Shown here: in pieces, positions 23,561-38,400 of the stretch
How positions within the stretch are numbered: the stretch's first letter is position 1
How the letters are laid out: every line of letters starts with the position of its first letter
Source: Trifolium pratense
Lineage: Eukaryota > Streptophyta > Magnoliopsida > Fabales > Fabaceae
Length of the DNA: 64,000 nt
Assembly (NCBI RefSeq): GCF_020283565.1
Contig: NC_060063.1
Location: 49,188,856-49,252,855, forward strand
Direction: 5' to 3'
Program-made: the position numbers and the translations under genes
The notes under the pieces: model-generated
What the model was told of the DNA's origin: nothing
Seen by the model: the letters and a program-made list of their open reading frames with translations, nothing else
Databases searched by the model: none

Positions 23561-23695
23561 TCTTTTTTGGTTAGGTAGTCTAGTGATTTAAAATTCCACT
23601 CATAAAGTGGATAAGTGTGGTGTCCGAGATTCGAACTCTGATTCCTTCATATAAAATATGATATTCCTACCAAATGAGTTAAGTTCAACTGATCG
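23561..23695 (-). mobile_element. tRNA-derived SINE, minus strand
   Basis: It begins with the reverse tail TCTTTTTTGGTTAGGTAG and contains GATTCGAACTC (B-box complement) and CTACCAAATGAGTT (A-box complement). The 13-bp target duplication ACACACCCTCTAT at 23548-23560 and 23696-23708 is perfect. Confidence 0.85.
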
Positions 23696-25592
23696 ACACA
23701 CCCTCTATCTGACTATATGATCGATTGTAATAATAGTCATAATTAATAAATACATCCACGTAGCTCTTTGAAAATACGAATCTCTCTTTTCATTGATGGT
23801 TTTCACATTCACATACCCACCACTAAAATGCAAACAGTGAAAAGGTGAAAACTTAAAAATGGTGCAGCCTCTACTTTAGGCGAATGAAATGAGTAAAAAA
23901 GTAGTAAGTAGGATTCAATTTCAGTATTGTATGATCATCACCACCCCCTCGTTGGGTCTTCTAATTACTCATTTTGTGGACAGACATAAATCATTGTCGG
24001 CAAAGCCTTACAAAAAGCTATTAGTACTATACTGCTTGCCAACTAAAAGTTCATTCTCTCACTTTTTTTCTTTATCATGCCATATGGTACTATGGTATAT
24101 GGAATGAATAAGTATTCTGTATTTGGATTTGTATCCTCTCCAATTCGTTGTCTCGTGTTTTATATTATGTGTAATTTCAGTCTTTCGATTATTTTATGAT
24201 TGAGAATTATGTCACATTATTTTTCCGTCGATCAACCATAGGATCAAATTCAATGATTGAGAATCGCAGAGAAGACAAAATTGAAGAAGAAATACATATC
24301 CTTGATAACCTAGAATTCATGCGGTTAATTTATGATTAAAAATTATGTCAAATTATTTTTTATCAATCAACTATTAAATCAAATTCAATGACTAAGAATT
24401 GCACCGAAGATAAAATTAGAGAAAATGGACAGGTGAGGATCTTGATCGCTGTATTCATGCCGCTAAGATAACCTAGACTTCATGTATTCATATTGTCTTA
24501 ACCGTTCGATTTTAATTAGACAATTTATATTTCAAATTTTGTAAAATATGTTAAGACAAAGTTTAAATGTGAATCATGGGATCAAAGATGAACTGAAGTA
24601 AGATATATGCATTAGCAATTTAGCATTATATTGTTTGAGTGCATTCAATTTATTCCTCGTGCTATGTTTTGCACCTCTCTACATTTTTGGTTTGAAGTGA
24701 AAGGAAATATAATTATTAGTAATGGACAACACTCTCTTTACACAAGAATCTTCTCCTGTTCAATGCTCTTATTATGTACCTTTTATAAACATTTCCCTCT
24801 GTAGCTGTTAACTCCTGTCCAAAAATAAGTGTAGAATTAGGTTTTTTCACATTGATGTTACATAAAAAAACAATGACATTTATTTTGCCATATTTATATT
24901 TATCAAACTATATTTAATTTGGGACGGAAGAACAGTACGTTATTGTTGAATGTTGATTTTAGCTTTTTTTTTTTCCTTACAACAAAATTGTTGCTTTAAG
25001 TTAATATATATCCCCAATAAGTTAATATATATCTCCAATTAGTGGTTTTTTTAGTCTATGATGGTTTCCAAATATGTAAAGATTTGCAGGCTTCTTTGTA
25101 TTTGGTTGACATTTTCTGCATTGGTATTGACTGTTTGGAGGCAGTCTTATTTGCTTAGGTTCTCTTTCTACCGGTGTCTCATAAACTTTTGACTCAATAA
25201 GCTGTTTTTTTTTTATTCTGATGGTCGATCACTTTTGATTCGAGATCAGAAGTTAATGTCTAGTGACATCTCTATGGCCCGGATTGATGTATTACCTGGT
25301 GGTTTGAAAACTGAGGGTGTCTTTCTAAGAAATGATTAGAAGTTGACCCTCTAGAGGTAGTATTTGTATTAGTATTTTCATTGGTGTCCGTTTATATACG
25401 GCATATCTGTTTTGTAGCTCCTCTTACGGGTCTTTGCTCGTCTTGTGCAGAGACTTGATTATTATTAATAATATATTTGCTATTAAAAAAATAATGATTT
25501 TTTTTGTTGAACTTTATAGTAATGATAAATACATTAATATTTGATAAGAGTAATTTAGTAGAAATATTTTTTTCTTCCATTTAAATAGTCGA

Positions 25593-25764
25593 TTTTCTTT
25601 TTCAAGTAACCCAGTGACTAAAAATTTCACTTTAAAGGTGAATATGTTGTGTGTCCGGGGTTCGAACCCCGACTCCTACACATATAGTGTGATATCTTTA
25701 CCAACTGAGTTTTTTTTTTTTTTGAAAAGACCAAAATTTACCAACTGAGTTAAGCTCACGGGAA
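25593..25764 (-). mobile_element. tRNA-derived SINE with a nested micro-insertion
   Basis: It contains CAAGTAACCCAGTGAC, GGGGTTCGAACCCC and ACCAACTGAGTT, the family signature in reverse. The outer target duplication is CCATTTAAATAGTC at 25577-25590 and CCATTTAAACAGTC at 25765-25778 (13 of 14). Inside it a second event duplicated TTTACCAACTGAGTT (25697-25711 and 25737-25751) around a 25-nt T-tract insert. Confidence 0.85.
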
Positions 25765-28717
25765 CCATTTAAACAGTCAAATTAGTCACTCTTATGCGGC
25801 AGAGAGTAATTAATAGTATAAAATTTGAAATTCAATAAATAAAGAGATATTACTTTGAAAAGAAATAAAGATATTATGAAAAAATACTATACTTGCTTAA
25901 TGTTTTAAATATATAAATAATTTGAGATAAATAATTAATTTCAACATGAAAAAAATCAAGTAATTAAGTTCAAATGATCAATTAATTTCAGTTAATATGA
26001 TAATCCTACAAGGGAACTGAATGTGAGTATGACCGAAAATAATTTGAGACAAAATATGTAGTTCAAACACAATAAACTAAGTGACAAGCGGTTAACGAGT
26101 TATAAGTAACAACGAATTGTTCGAGAGAACTAAATTTAAATATTGACTGAAACAATCATTTTGGTCAAATTTACTTATAACTCTCGACCGAACTTTAGAT
26201 TACGGAGATCAATTCATGTCACAACCTGAAGAGCACATTAATTAAGGCATTGATGCTGTTAGACAGAAAGAAGAATACCGTTGTGACTTATGCTTCAATA
26301 TGGGTACCCACACTATACCAGAAACTCATCCTCCACTTCTCTTTAGTTTAAGTTTTGGTAATCATTCAACTGCAGCTTTTGTTTCGTTATTTTCGCAAAA
26401 ATTAATGACATCCCAAGTTTCAAACTCTGTCTCACCCCTTTTCAGTTTGCTTTTTTCTCTTTCACTACTTCAAATTATTCTTTTCCAGCTACTAGTTTCT
26501 GACTTTGAATTCTTTCAATATTAGGAAAACTCAACAAATTAAGCAGCCATCAAATGCTTTTTCCTTTTAATTAATTCAATATGGCATTCAAGGACTTTCT
26601 TCACATGTCAATGTCAACTTAAAAAGTGTAACCAAATTCTCAAAAACTTAAGACAATTTTATGTAGTTGAGTTTTGCATGGAAGAATGATTGTTTGCATG
26701 TTTGAACCTGGGGGTGTAAATTGTAATTGATGGAATCACATTGTACCATCGTGATTTTATTAACATTATAATGTCAAACACGCCGTGAATTCATGTAGAT
26801 TTTATAGTGTTATTTTTCTCTGAGATATAAAAGATTATAACAAAATTATAATGTTGCCAAGATTTTGTAAAACACGCCGTAAATTAGAATTGAATGGAGT
26901 TTTCCCGTATTTCGAACCAAAAGTTTGAGGTTTGTGTTACAATAAAAGTGATATTGAATGGAGTACGTTACAAGGGATGAGAAATTTTGACTAATTATTG
27001 TGGTTATTTCAAAATAAATGTAGATTTCATAGTGTTATTTTGTTTGAGATACTATTATATGGGGGTCTCTTAAACAATTCATTTATTTTCTAGGCATAGA
27101 AATCAAAGTTAGTAAACTGTTCAAAAATAAGTGCTTTTGACCGGACTAAATAGAAAAACTATTTTTAATCAAAAGTCATTGAACAACTCATATATATGAA
27201 CTGAAAATGCTTCTTCCCTATTCAAGACCAATTATATGGACCACCCTAGTGTTTTAACCCTTTACTATAGGTTCTTTCCGTTCATAGTAAAAAACAGTAA
27301 CATTTATTTACAACCTTAAACAAAAATGGTCACCTTTTGAAAAGAAAGATACGGTTTGAACAATTTGATTGTACTGTTGTTTCACATGGCAGTATGGTAC
27401 ATTATTTAAATGTACCTTCCAGTGAGAAATTTAGCTGTGGCTTAAACACGACTCCAAAAAGTCTATGCTCTTTATGTACTGTACTATCTTCACCAGCCTC
27501 AGGCTCAACTCAACATGATTTTCCTTACACGTCTTTGTTTGATTATCTATATATAATTATATGTGGTCCTTCCCCATTGGTCTCATGTAAGATTAGATTA
27601 TTATGCTACCATTTCTCCCTCTACATTGTCAGAATTAATTATTTGTTCCTTTTAACCTTTTCTAGTACTAGCTACTAGCTATAGTGTTTTCAGAATAAGG
27701 ATTATCTAAATTTGAACTTCTTACAAATTCTAAGCATTTCTTGCAATTGGGCAGATCAAAGAGAAAAATCTTTTCAATTTTATAAATTTGGTTAAATGCA
27801 AGAAATGAAGGTGCATATTTAGAGAATCCATAAATGAATTTCGGTTAACTCAAACATTGTTCTATATAGGATACATTGATTTATGGTAGAAAAATATCCA
27901 TTAATTTTTAGTAGGCCTTTCCTAAAAATGTCTGTCAGTTAGGTGATATTATAATATGTTAGGTGATACCCGAAACTAATCAGACCCCCTACGAAAATGT
28001 CAGTTAATAATTCATAAAAATGTGTCAAAGTAATAAACTTGTTGATGACTTGATGTCAATGTAATAATACTAGTTCATAAACTTGATGAAAATATAATGT
28101 GCCAAAAGAAGAAAAAGCAGCTGAAACTTGTTGAAACTAATCAGCTGAATCTAAGAAGCTGAAATTATAACGTGTCAATGTAATATTATGTTTTTTATGA
28201 GACTAATTTCAGGATATTCTTAACCTACATTTTGAAAAGGTTAAAATTCAAAGTGAACGTATGCGTTCTAACTACAAAATAGCTCTAACCATTCGCCATC
28301 GCCAATACTCATACTCTCCTTTTAATAGATTATTATGCCAAGTCTTGCTAAAAATAAATCAACGCATATTTATTTGGTACCCAGCTCACTCTATACCATC
28401 TATCCAGTACAAATTCTTGGCAAGCAACTTCTAAGAAAGGAAAACAGTTCTTTTGTTGGACAGGGCAGTGCATTTTTTTTCCTTACAACGCAACAAAGAG
28501 TTACTTTACTGAATCTCATTTACCATAATATTTTTCATGAAGTTAATTCTCTAATCAATGAAGAATTCCTAGCATATGCACAGTATGATATTCAGTGGCC
28601 CGGTTGAACCACAGGTTCAATGTTCAAAGAATTTGTTATATTCAGATGAATAATATCTATATGATTACGACATATATTTGACAAGCAGATCATCGTCCAG
28701 TTTCCAAGGCTGTAACA

Positions 28718-31700
28718 TCATATCTGGAGATCATCCAATGAAAGTTCTCGAGCCGTTGTTAGCATCTTCAATTTCTACAAAAGAAAAAGATAGTACGCGA
28801 GGATAGTTATGGAAATTTGCAATCTAAGGAAATACGTTTGACTTTGGAAAGGTAGCACTTCAATACCGTAATAAATTGTGCAGGATCATCGATACTTGAC
28901 GAGCCCAGAATAACTTCCCTCTTGAGCTTACCAGTAAGCTTGTGGCAAACCCTAAGCTGTTAATCAAAACAATGTATCAGAATCAAAACTGGAAGGAAAA
29001 TGATTAATTATGATAATTTATTTCAATCAAAACATTATTCAAACCTCAGATCTAGTCGCTCCACCAACAATGAATATGAATATTCTTTGCCCCATCTTCT
29101 TGAAATCACTGGATGTATGTTTAAGCACCGAATCGCTATATGCCAGCATCAAAAGATGAAAATTAAATGAGAAGGTTTGGCGATGGTAGATCCGTCGGAA
29201 ATTTGACAAGATACTTGGCAGTCCCATAAAAACTATCTATCTAATAGCAAGCTTATGCATGTAACACAACTGAGAAGTTAAGAGGACAATGAGATGGAGG
29301 TGAATAGGGAAGAGAACAGGGTTCATTAATGAAGGGAAAAATATAAACTGATATCATTAGAAACAAATTAACATACTTAATGACTTGTATCAGGAAGGAA
29401 AGAAAGTAAAACCTTGAATATCCATCATCAGAGCCTCGAGGTCGAGCCCAAGTTGGTGTTCGCCTTGATCTAAGGGAATGAGCAGGAGGATTTGGAGTTA
29501 CGGGTCCAGCATATGGTGTACCATGGAAAGATGGGCTTGGATCATTTAGACATGGATAGTCTTCCTTCGATAATTCATTTTTACTAACTTTTTCAATGAG
29601 TTCCTGATGATAGATAGTTAAATCATTATAAGAGGCTCTATAAGCTTTATAAATTAAAAATGTTATGATATAGAAATATGAAGTCCTCTTATTTTATAAT
29701 ATTACAATGAGATCAAATGATACAAGCCAAAAATCAGGCTCTACCGGTTCCCGTTTGTAAGCTTTTTAACTGTGCTTCATTGTTGTACATATTCTGTTGT
29801 ATTTTATAGTGCAAAATTGGTTAAACTTAATTTGCTTCGGTGTCTTATTTTACGTATTTCATAACAATTGTGAGTGGAATAATATTATTAACCCATTTCG
29901 GTAATTTGGATATGCATATATATTGACCGATCAGACGTAACTTTCATAAAATTAATACATATTTTATGTGGAAAATTTGTCTTAACTTAATTTGTACCTC
30001 AATTATGGGATAAAAGCGTGATAGCTGCCACGTTTCTTCTTCTGCACGATTTTTCCTTACTGCGCGCTTTTTCTGGTAATTTATGAGAAAGATGTTTCAC
30101 ATATACGTTAACATTGAAAATTCATATAATTTAAAAAATAAACTGCCTCTACCTTGTGCATGTCAAACTTAAGAGCAAAGCCACTGGTTGAAGTTTTTTT
30201 GGCATCAGGTTCTCCTCCAAGAACTCTCAAATTATTTATAGCAATCGCGTCATCATCTGTCAACTTTGCCACCTGAAAGACATTTAAAAGGTTAAAAAAA
30301 GCATTGAACTGTTAGTCAAAATTAGTTAGCACGAGTCAAAAGAAACTACACCTTCATCAAATTAAGACCTTTTTCACCCTCAAATTTCTCAGGATATATG
30401 GCTGCCAGAATCATTAACAATCGCAACTTGTTTTCACGAGATGTATCCTGCATAAAGAACGTGAATAAATTATAACTAATGAAATACAAAAGTTTTGGTT
30501 GTAATTTCACAACCTGTTTGGAGGTATTGATTTATCTTATTGGTTCATGCTACCTAGTGCCCGGCACTAGTTAAGAAAATAAAAATAGTAAATTTTGTAT
30601 TGAAAATGACATATTTTATATATTTAAAAGGTTGACTACACAAGTCTCAAGATAATTTTACCATATTCAGTTCATTAACTAGTGTTGTGCCCCAGGGGCA
30701 CTAGTTAGCATTTTTCTATCTTATTTCACCCACTAACTAGGTGTAAGGTACACCCTTTTTATTTCCCATCTCAGAATTACTTACTTCTTTCGTAGTCAAA
30801 AACTTGATTACTTCTTTCATTCCTGCATCTCCAAAAACAAGATCTTGCTCTAGCTGCCCAAGTTCCCGAAGTCCTGACTCCCTAATAGTGTTGTTAACTT
30901 TTCCTGCAATCTAGACGGAGAAACTCATCATTAATACATATAAACCTATGATCATACATAATCAGCACCCTCGTAATAAATATAATTAACTTACTAAAAC
31001 CCTAATATCAATCAACTGCTGAACAAAGAACTTTCCCAATATGTAACAAACTTCAGAACATAAGTTCATTTATTCTGTCACCCACTAGCAAGAATCATAA
31101 TAAGCTTAAGGCAGATGGTGGCAATAAGAAACTAAAATACAGGTAGAACTAATTAAAATATGGTACGGCTAGAGATTACAAAAAGCATTTTTTTTCCTTT
31201 TAAAATAATAGTCTTTATTCTTTGGCTTTCCTTTTTTTTTAACCTAAAATCTCCATAGCTTAAACAACTGTGTGAGAGGTCTGCTTCCCCGTGAAGATAG
31301 AACATTTCTTTTGCACATCAAACAACAATTACATTATTTTTCAGAGTATCAAGATTGCATTGCAGAGGAACTAACCTCTACATGGAGGGAGAGTTTGTCA
31401 ATTTGTTCACTATATTGTGGAAGTGCTTGAACCATCTTCTGTAAGTCCCTTGTTGACATTTCACCACTACCCCTATAAATGGAACACCAAGTTGTGTCAA
31501 GATGACGATATTAACTAGATGAATGAATGAACATGTCCCCCAAGTACCTATCTAGGCTTAAATTTTTAAAAAGTTTAAACTATTTAAATAATAAAATAAG
31601 CTTGCCTCTGATTTATTTTCCAATCAAGGAAGGACTGGATCATTTTACACAACAGAGATCTATGTAAGATAGATAAAATCAATCTTATACCTTCATGAAA

Positions 31701-34700
31701 CAACTTTAGCTTTTTAGGAGAATGGGTCCATAACATGGGATTAGAACCTCTGACCAAGTGATTAAAAGTTCAATCCTGCTGTGGCATCCCATTCTTCTAA
31801 ATATAAGCTGAATGTCAATACAAGATAGATTGGTTCTCACTTTCCGGCCAAAGAGTTCATGCATGAGAAGGTGGGGTATTAATAGATTCAAAACCAACCT
31901 TGAACATTCACCCAACAACTTAAAGCTTTTAGGAGAGTTAGTTTTGACAGTATTTAAAATAAAGTTAAGCAGTACAAACATTTTTCGGAGAAATGAGTCA
32001 CGATTAGAAAAATTAACTCATGGAAACTATGTTGCATTTAATCATTGGCCTATTTACTTTTTTGACTCTCTGTTTTCCTCTCCTCAACAATGATTCATTA
32101 TAAAGCAGTCATAACTTTTGTAAAAAAAGTCAGTACTAAATAGCACTGTTGTTAAAATATCAGTAAAAGAAATAGTTTTTAAAATAATATCAAGAATGTT
32201 AGATTAAACTTCTTGAGTCGGCAATTGACAAAAATAAAATTAAAGAGGGAACAATTTCAAAACTACTCTGTGACTAGAAGGTCGCCATTGAAGTCGTGGA
32301 ATCAGCCTCTTGCAAATACAAGATAGACTCACAAGGGATCTGACCCTACCCTGGTGAAAGCTTTACAGCACTAGGTTACCCTTTTTATTTTATCAATATT
32401 GTGAAGTCACCCCAGGATGAATGTCTGAATGGATGTTTGAAAAATGACATAGAAAATTCTCCCATAACTGTCGTTGATGATGTTAGAGGAGCCAAAGGTT
32501 ACTTTTGGAGGGAAGAGAGGAAGTCTTATATGGGCACACACATAGATGAAGAAAGATAAAAGAATTTAATGATGAGTATTTTAAAAATAAATAATGTGAA
32601 TATTCATGGGTGTGCCCAAACACCATTCATTTGTATGTGTGCCCGCATAAGACTTCCTCCTTGGGTAGTTAGTACTGAGTAGCTAAAATATTTAATGAAA
32701 ACAAATAAACAGCACAGTTAGCACACAAGAAAAAACTTTCTTTCCATCATGATTCATGTCCAGACTCAATAAGTTGACCATCATAAAGTAAAAAAAAAAA
32801 AAATCATGATTTCTAAAGTCATAACAGCTTTCCAAATTAGGCAATGATGTTTTTTTCAAAATTGATTAGATCATTACTACAGTGGGTTCAGAATCTAAAT
32901 CCTGTCAGATCACAATGTTGATGATGAAAAACTTCCAGAAAATTATGACTCACCTCGATCCATGATGGATTTGTGCAGCTTTATTCTTTGAAATGAAGTT
33001 GGTCATCTTCTCATGCAACCGTTCACTAGCCTGGCAGGGAAATCAAAATCATTAGGTATTCAGGTTGTGTAACTAATAAAAACTAGACATGACTCTACAT
33101 AGTAGATTCAAAAGCCTAAATAATAAATACTAAACAGAAATAACAGAACATACATCAGCAATGTGTGCATGACGAAGTTCAAGCCATATAGGATCATGAT
33201 CTTCAAGCAGAACTTCTTTTCTCTCAGGTGGACCACCATTCTTGCCAGGAACCTAAGGAGAAGTAGATTTTTATGTTAAATTCAAGTAATCGGCCACAAT
33301 TTAAATTGGGAAAAAAGTGAAGTTGCATAACACCTGATGAACATATTTATTTCCCTCCATATTCAACAAATCATGGCACATGGCATCATAAGTCCATTCA
33401 TGTATCACAGGAGCAATCTACAACATCCAGAATAGAATTCGTACTGTAAGCAATATGATACAGTTTATCGAAATAACTCCACAAGTCAATGAGCAAAAGA
33501 AACCTGATCGATGGTTCTATCAATGATAAGCAACTCGCATGTCTCAGTCTGAGGAAAATTAGGTATACTTTTTTTATATTTCATAAGACAGTCCCAGACA
33601 CCGGCAGCAAGCTTTGTAGGAATAAGATCGTGGAAAGTAGTCATTGTGTTCGCATCTAATGATGACCTGGCAGCACGAAAGCGAACAAAAGGAAATTCCT
33701 AGAGAAATTTACATGATTCAGAACATTGGCATGTTTGAAAAGTTATAGGACATTGCTATAATTTTCAAATTCCTACAGCAAGAATCAAGGAGCATTGACT
33801 ACATACTCTTAATGAAGCAAAAACTGAAGCAATCCGAGTAGCCATCACATTCAAACAAGCAACAGCTTGCCTATTATTTTCCTCGTCCCCAAATAGCTCC
33901 TCTAAAGCTCTCTCGTTGTTTGTAATGAAACCCTGCAATAACAGGACAAAAATGAGGACACCAAATAATGGGATAATTAAAAGAATGAGATTATACACTA
34001 TAAAAGACTTCCTGATGTTTATGAAGGGGAAAAAGAAAATGAAAAAAGACACTTCCTAATGAGCACATTTAAAGGTTACTAAATTTGCCTCAAGTGACAT
34101 AATCTCAACAAGCAGGTTTCATGGAGTTGGGATCCTCTCCATTTATTTTCTCCATTTTCCATCTCCATTACTATCGTTTTAAAGAGTTTTCAAATATATA
34201 TTAAATAGGTGGACCCACTAAATGTCACATTATCGCATTTATATTCCCAAAACATTAGTAATGGTAAAAATGGAGAGGATAAAAAATGGAGCGGATATTG
34301 ACTCGGTTTCATGAATTTTGAGGCATGTGTAGCTATATTAATATTTTTAGAAGAGATGCTTTTACATTAGAACAAAATACAAGAATGGTTTTTTTTTTTG
34401 ACTAAAAAACACAAGAATGGTTTTTTGCCAATTTGCACAAATCATTGGATGTTCAATCCCTATATTCCATGGTTGTTCCATTTTTTATTTATAGGGAAGT
34501 ACTTCATTATAAATCTTCGTCAAGCCTCTAATTGTTCGTTAAATTTGTTTAGTATTCTGGAATTCGAATCTGAAAAACAAACTTGGTTTGTATCTTGAGA
34601 AGGTTTTTCTCAACAGCGAATAGATTCTAAAAAGTTAGTTTAACTGAAATAACATCATGATCCATATCCAGACCCACATTAATGACTATGTACATTGTAT

Positions 34701-35423
34701 ATGTGGAACTGGACAAACACTAGGTGCACGTCTACAAGTATTGTAAATTGCTAATACTGACTATTATTAACTAATGAAAGGGAATAAAAGTAATCACATT
34801 CCTATGAGCAAAGATGTATAGAGTGGAAAGCAAGAAAAATGAAGTACAACTACAACCACATACCTGAGTGTCGATGGCAAAATACTCTAAATTCATCTGC
34901 AATGTAGTGTGAAAGGACAAAAAATCACAAATAAAGCAAAAATACGAAATTGCTTTCGATGAATATTCAATTTAAATATACTTCCTAAATATTAAAAAAC
35001 AAAAACAAAACTTCACCTCTCTTAAAGCACCTATGCGAGGCAAAACCAGTGTATCTTTCTTAATCTCCATCACCAATTCTTTGGCAATAGGTGAACTGAA
35101 GAAAACAAATGCTCTACAAGAACACAGAATATAACAGGCTTGAAAACCAATAAGTGGAAGTGAAGATGAAATTGCAAAAATAGAGATATCTAATATAAAG
35201 AATGCGTACTTCCTGTATAAGGGTTTCCTTCCAGACATGTCTGACAAAAACATTATTACACTGCCAACAAAAAAGAAGACAGAAAATAAATAAGAAACAA
35301 TTCTACAAAACCCAGTGGCATGGGTTAACTAAAACCATTTCCAAAGAAGTTATATGAAACTATCTTGCTGACACAAGTTTATAATATTCGAAATTTGACA
35401 ATTTACAAGATGTATGCATTATT

Positions 35424-35477
<54 letters not shown>

Positions 35478-38400
35478 ATTGAAACATGTTAAATAGGAAG
35501 TTTATAAGTGTATTATAACTCGTGACAAATTAAAGAATAAACATGAAGGAAATTAAACGAAGAATCAGATTCATAAATTTACAACTTCAGAATATACATA
35601 CCAAACAAGGAAGTAGGGAAAATTGGGGAAAAAAAAACGACAATTGAATTCTTTTCAAGAATTTCCTTCACAAAGGAACTTTCCTTTCACCTACAAACTA
35701 TCAAATGTACTGAACAAATCCCCCCTAACTTTATTTTCCCTTATTTGTTAGATCAATCCCCTTCTTATCCCTCCTGAATAACTAACTAATGGATTAACCA
35801 ACTAACATCAATCAAAGCATAAGTAAAGGAAGAGTCACAAAAGAAGAAAGTAAATTCTTTGAACAGTTCCAAATGAATAATGATAAAACTGAAAACTGTC
35901 AACAATACAATTCCTTTTATTCTCAATTTAATTTAAGGTAATTTATTAAATATGCCACAAACATATGAAAGTATATATGTACTTCTCTCTGGTTGGCTGG
36001 ATGAAGTATATAGCATCCATGGTGGGCAATGGCTGCCTTCGCTTGTATATGTCTTCAACCACTACAAAAAGAAATATGAAATCTCAAACCATACAAGAAA
36101 TAGAACTAGTGTAAAATACAGGTGTTTCATGAATAATTTTCTTGTGCACTCATTAACTAAATCCAACATTGATAGTTTAATAAATTTTTAAATATTGAAT
36201 GATGAGATATTAAAACTTATAGTCTTATACCTTAACAAGGATGTGTGGTTAAAGCCTAAAAGCTATATCGTTAACAAGTATAAAAAATCAAAGTTAAAAT
36301 TGAATAATAAAGGCTAAAAACTAGCATCAAGACCAAAAGACTGGGAAGAAATATTCCCTTTCTTTGGAAGTTAAAAAATTGATGGTAGGGACTGGAAAGA
36401 GAGAATACATTAAACACTTCACCTTTTGTTGCCCTCCAATTCGGGTGCAAGGCGGGAGAATGACTTTTATTTTAAAATTACCATTTCCTATTATACACTA
36501 AAATTTTATTTAATTCCAATTTTACAAGGGTTGCATAGATGTTCGGAATTAGCCGATTACAATCCTTTACTTTCCTTTCTTTCACGGTTTAAGTTTATCA
36601 TCTAAAACATAGAGATGAAAAATCTTCCAAAATAGCAACGTAGTAACACAAAGCCCCCATCCCCCAAATGCAGGAACCAGGGAAGACTCAAATCCATTGT
36701 GGGTCGATTATAGACAGTTGCATTTACAAAAGGCTGATTCCATGACTTAACCCACTGACATTTTAATCACCCAGCGACAATTCCAACTGTTGCACCAAGG
36801 CCCTCTTCTAGTGAATTTTTTAAAATACAATTTAGAAAAAACAGAAACCAATCCTGTATAATTCATAGTTAATTGGTTGTTACTTGAAAACAGTGATGAG
36901 CTGGTAATTATCAGTCCAAGTTCTATCAACCAAAGACTTCTAGGTTATGAATATCAATATAAGCAATTAGTGAGTGAGAAGTGGAGTTACGGTTAGCTTT
37001 GTGATTGGGGTGGGGGAGTTAAGGAGTGATGTGATAAGGAGGTCAAGGGTTCTATCCCCACCCACAACATAACATAATATACTAACATGCTAACATTTTC
37101 CATTACAACAAAATTATTCAGAAGTCAAAAGCAGAGCCTTGGCACATAAGTTAGATTAGCCACCGTGGGACTAAGAGGTCGTGATTTTGACTCACAAAAT
37201 CGCCTTCTTACAAATGAAAAATAATACTGCCTATAATAGAAATGATGGTTCCAAAATCCTTCTCTCCATGGCAGGAGCTTTAAAACACCATTTTGCCCTA
37301 TTGGTGAGAAGCCAGAATTTTCCCAGAGTTCAAACTTCATATACTAAGGATTTGATAGTATGCACAGTAAACAGAGTAAAATGAAATCACCTTCCTTCAT
37401 TTGCGACTTGTAAGTCTATTTTTTCACAAGACAGATGCAAGAACATATGTTAACTACTTCACTGCCTATCCCACCATAATTACTATACTCCAAATCCTTC
37501 AGCTGCATCAAGCTAGAACAGATAAACAGAAACAAGGTTTTCTTTTTTCTCAACTTTTAATTGGGTAGTTTTTTTAGTTTGGTCAAGGGTAGGCAAAAGG
37601 AGGGTACACAACTTGTCTTTGTTTATTTTTAAACAATGTTAGACACAAAGCAATTTTCGGAGTATAAATTAGTTCCTTTTACATTTGAATATATTAAAAG
37701 AATTCAACAAGAATGGCATAAAACTCAAATCAAAGAAAAATAATGGGAAGTCTTTTTCTGTCTGTGGGTAGAAGAAAAACGACAACAAAAAAATCCATCT
37801 TGTGGTTCTTACATGAAACACCTTCATCCGTGATATCTGCCATCTTGCAAGAGTGAGACATTATCTTTACAGTGAGTTTGTCCATTATTAGCACCTGCAG
37901 GCAAACAACCCATGAATCAATCAAATGATGGTAAACAATTCAAGTATCATGCGCTTAAAGTTATGGCTTTTAGATAAAAGAAGAGAAATAGTAAGGACTT
38001 TGAATATGATAACGGTGCAATATTCTTGATAATGATTTGATACAAAAGACTAAATACCAACCCCTGTTTATAGCCGTACAAAAAACAAAACAATAGCCCC
38101 TATGTATATGAATATGAAATCAAGGCTCCTAACCTAAATAAATAAGGGCATCAAGAAACAAAACATGATTATGACTAAGTAATGTAAAAACAAATCTTAG
38201 GAGATAATCTAAGATATTGAAAGATTAGAAACAGATACTATGATATAAACTAAGATCCTCTAATATAATACCAAAGATATTCTGCAATATTTAATATATT
38301 CTAACAATGCCTTTAATAATTTTCAAGATTAAGCATGTTTCTTGGAAAAGAAATGGATGTGTGTGTATATGGAGTAGGAGTAAGAAGCATCCTTGTTGTC

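Larger units (their letters stand above)
18945..28717. other. 9.8-kb intergenic region without a supported gene
   Basis: AT-rich DNA with short random frames only. It contains three minus-strand SINEs (19157, 23561, 25593), a Stowaway-like MITE (23208), another possible one (about 22510-22740), and many A/T tracts. I recognise no coding domain and no RNA gene. Confidence 0.6.

Noticed and set aside
26300..27678. Frames of 74 and 113 codons in the large intergenic region
   Set aside because: Low-complexity Ser/Leu/Phe-rich translations without recognisable domains.
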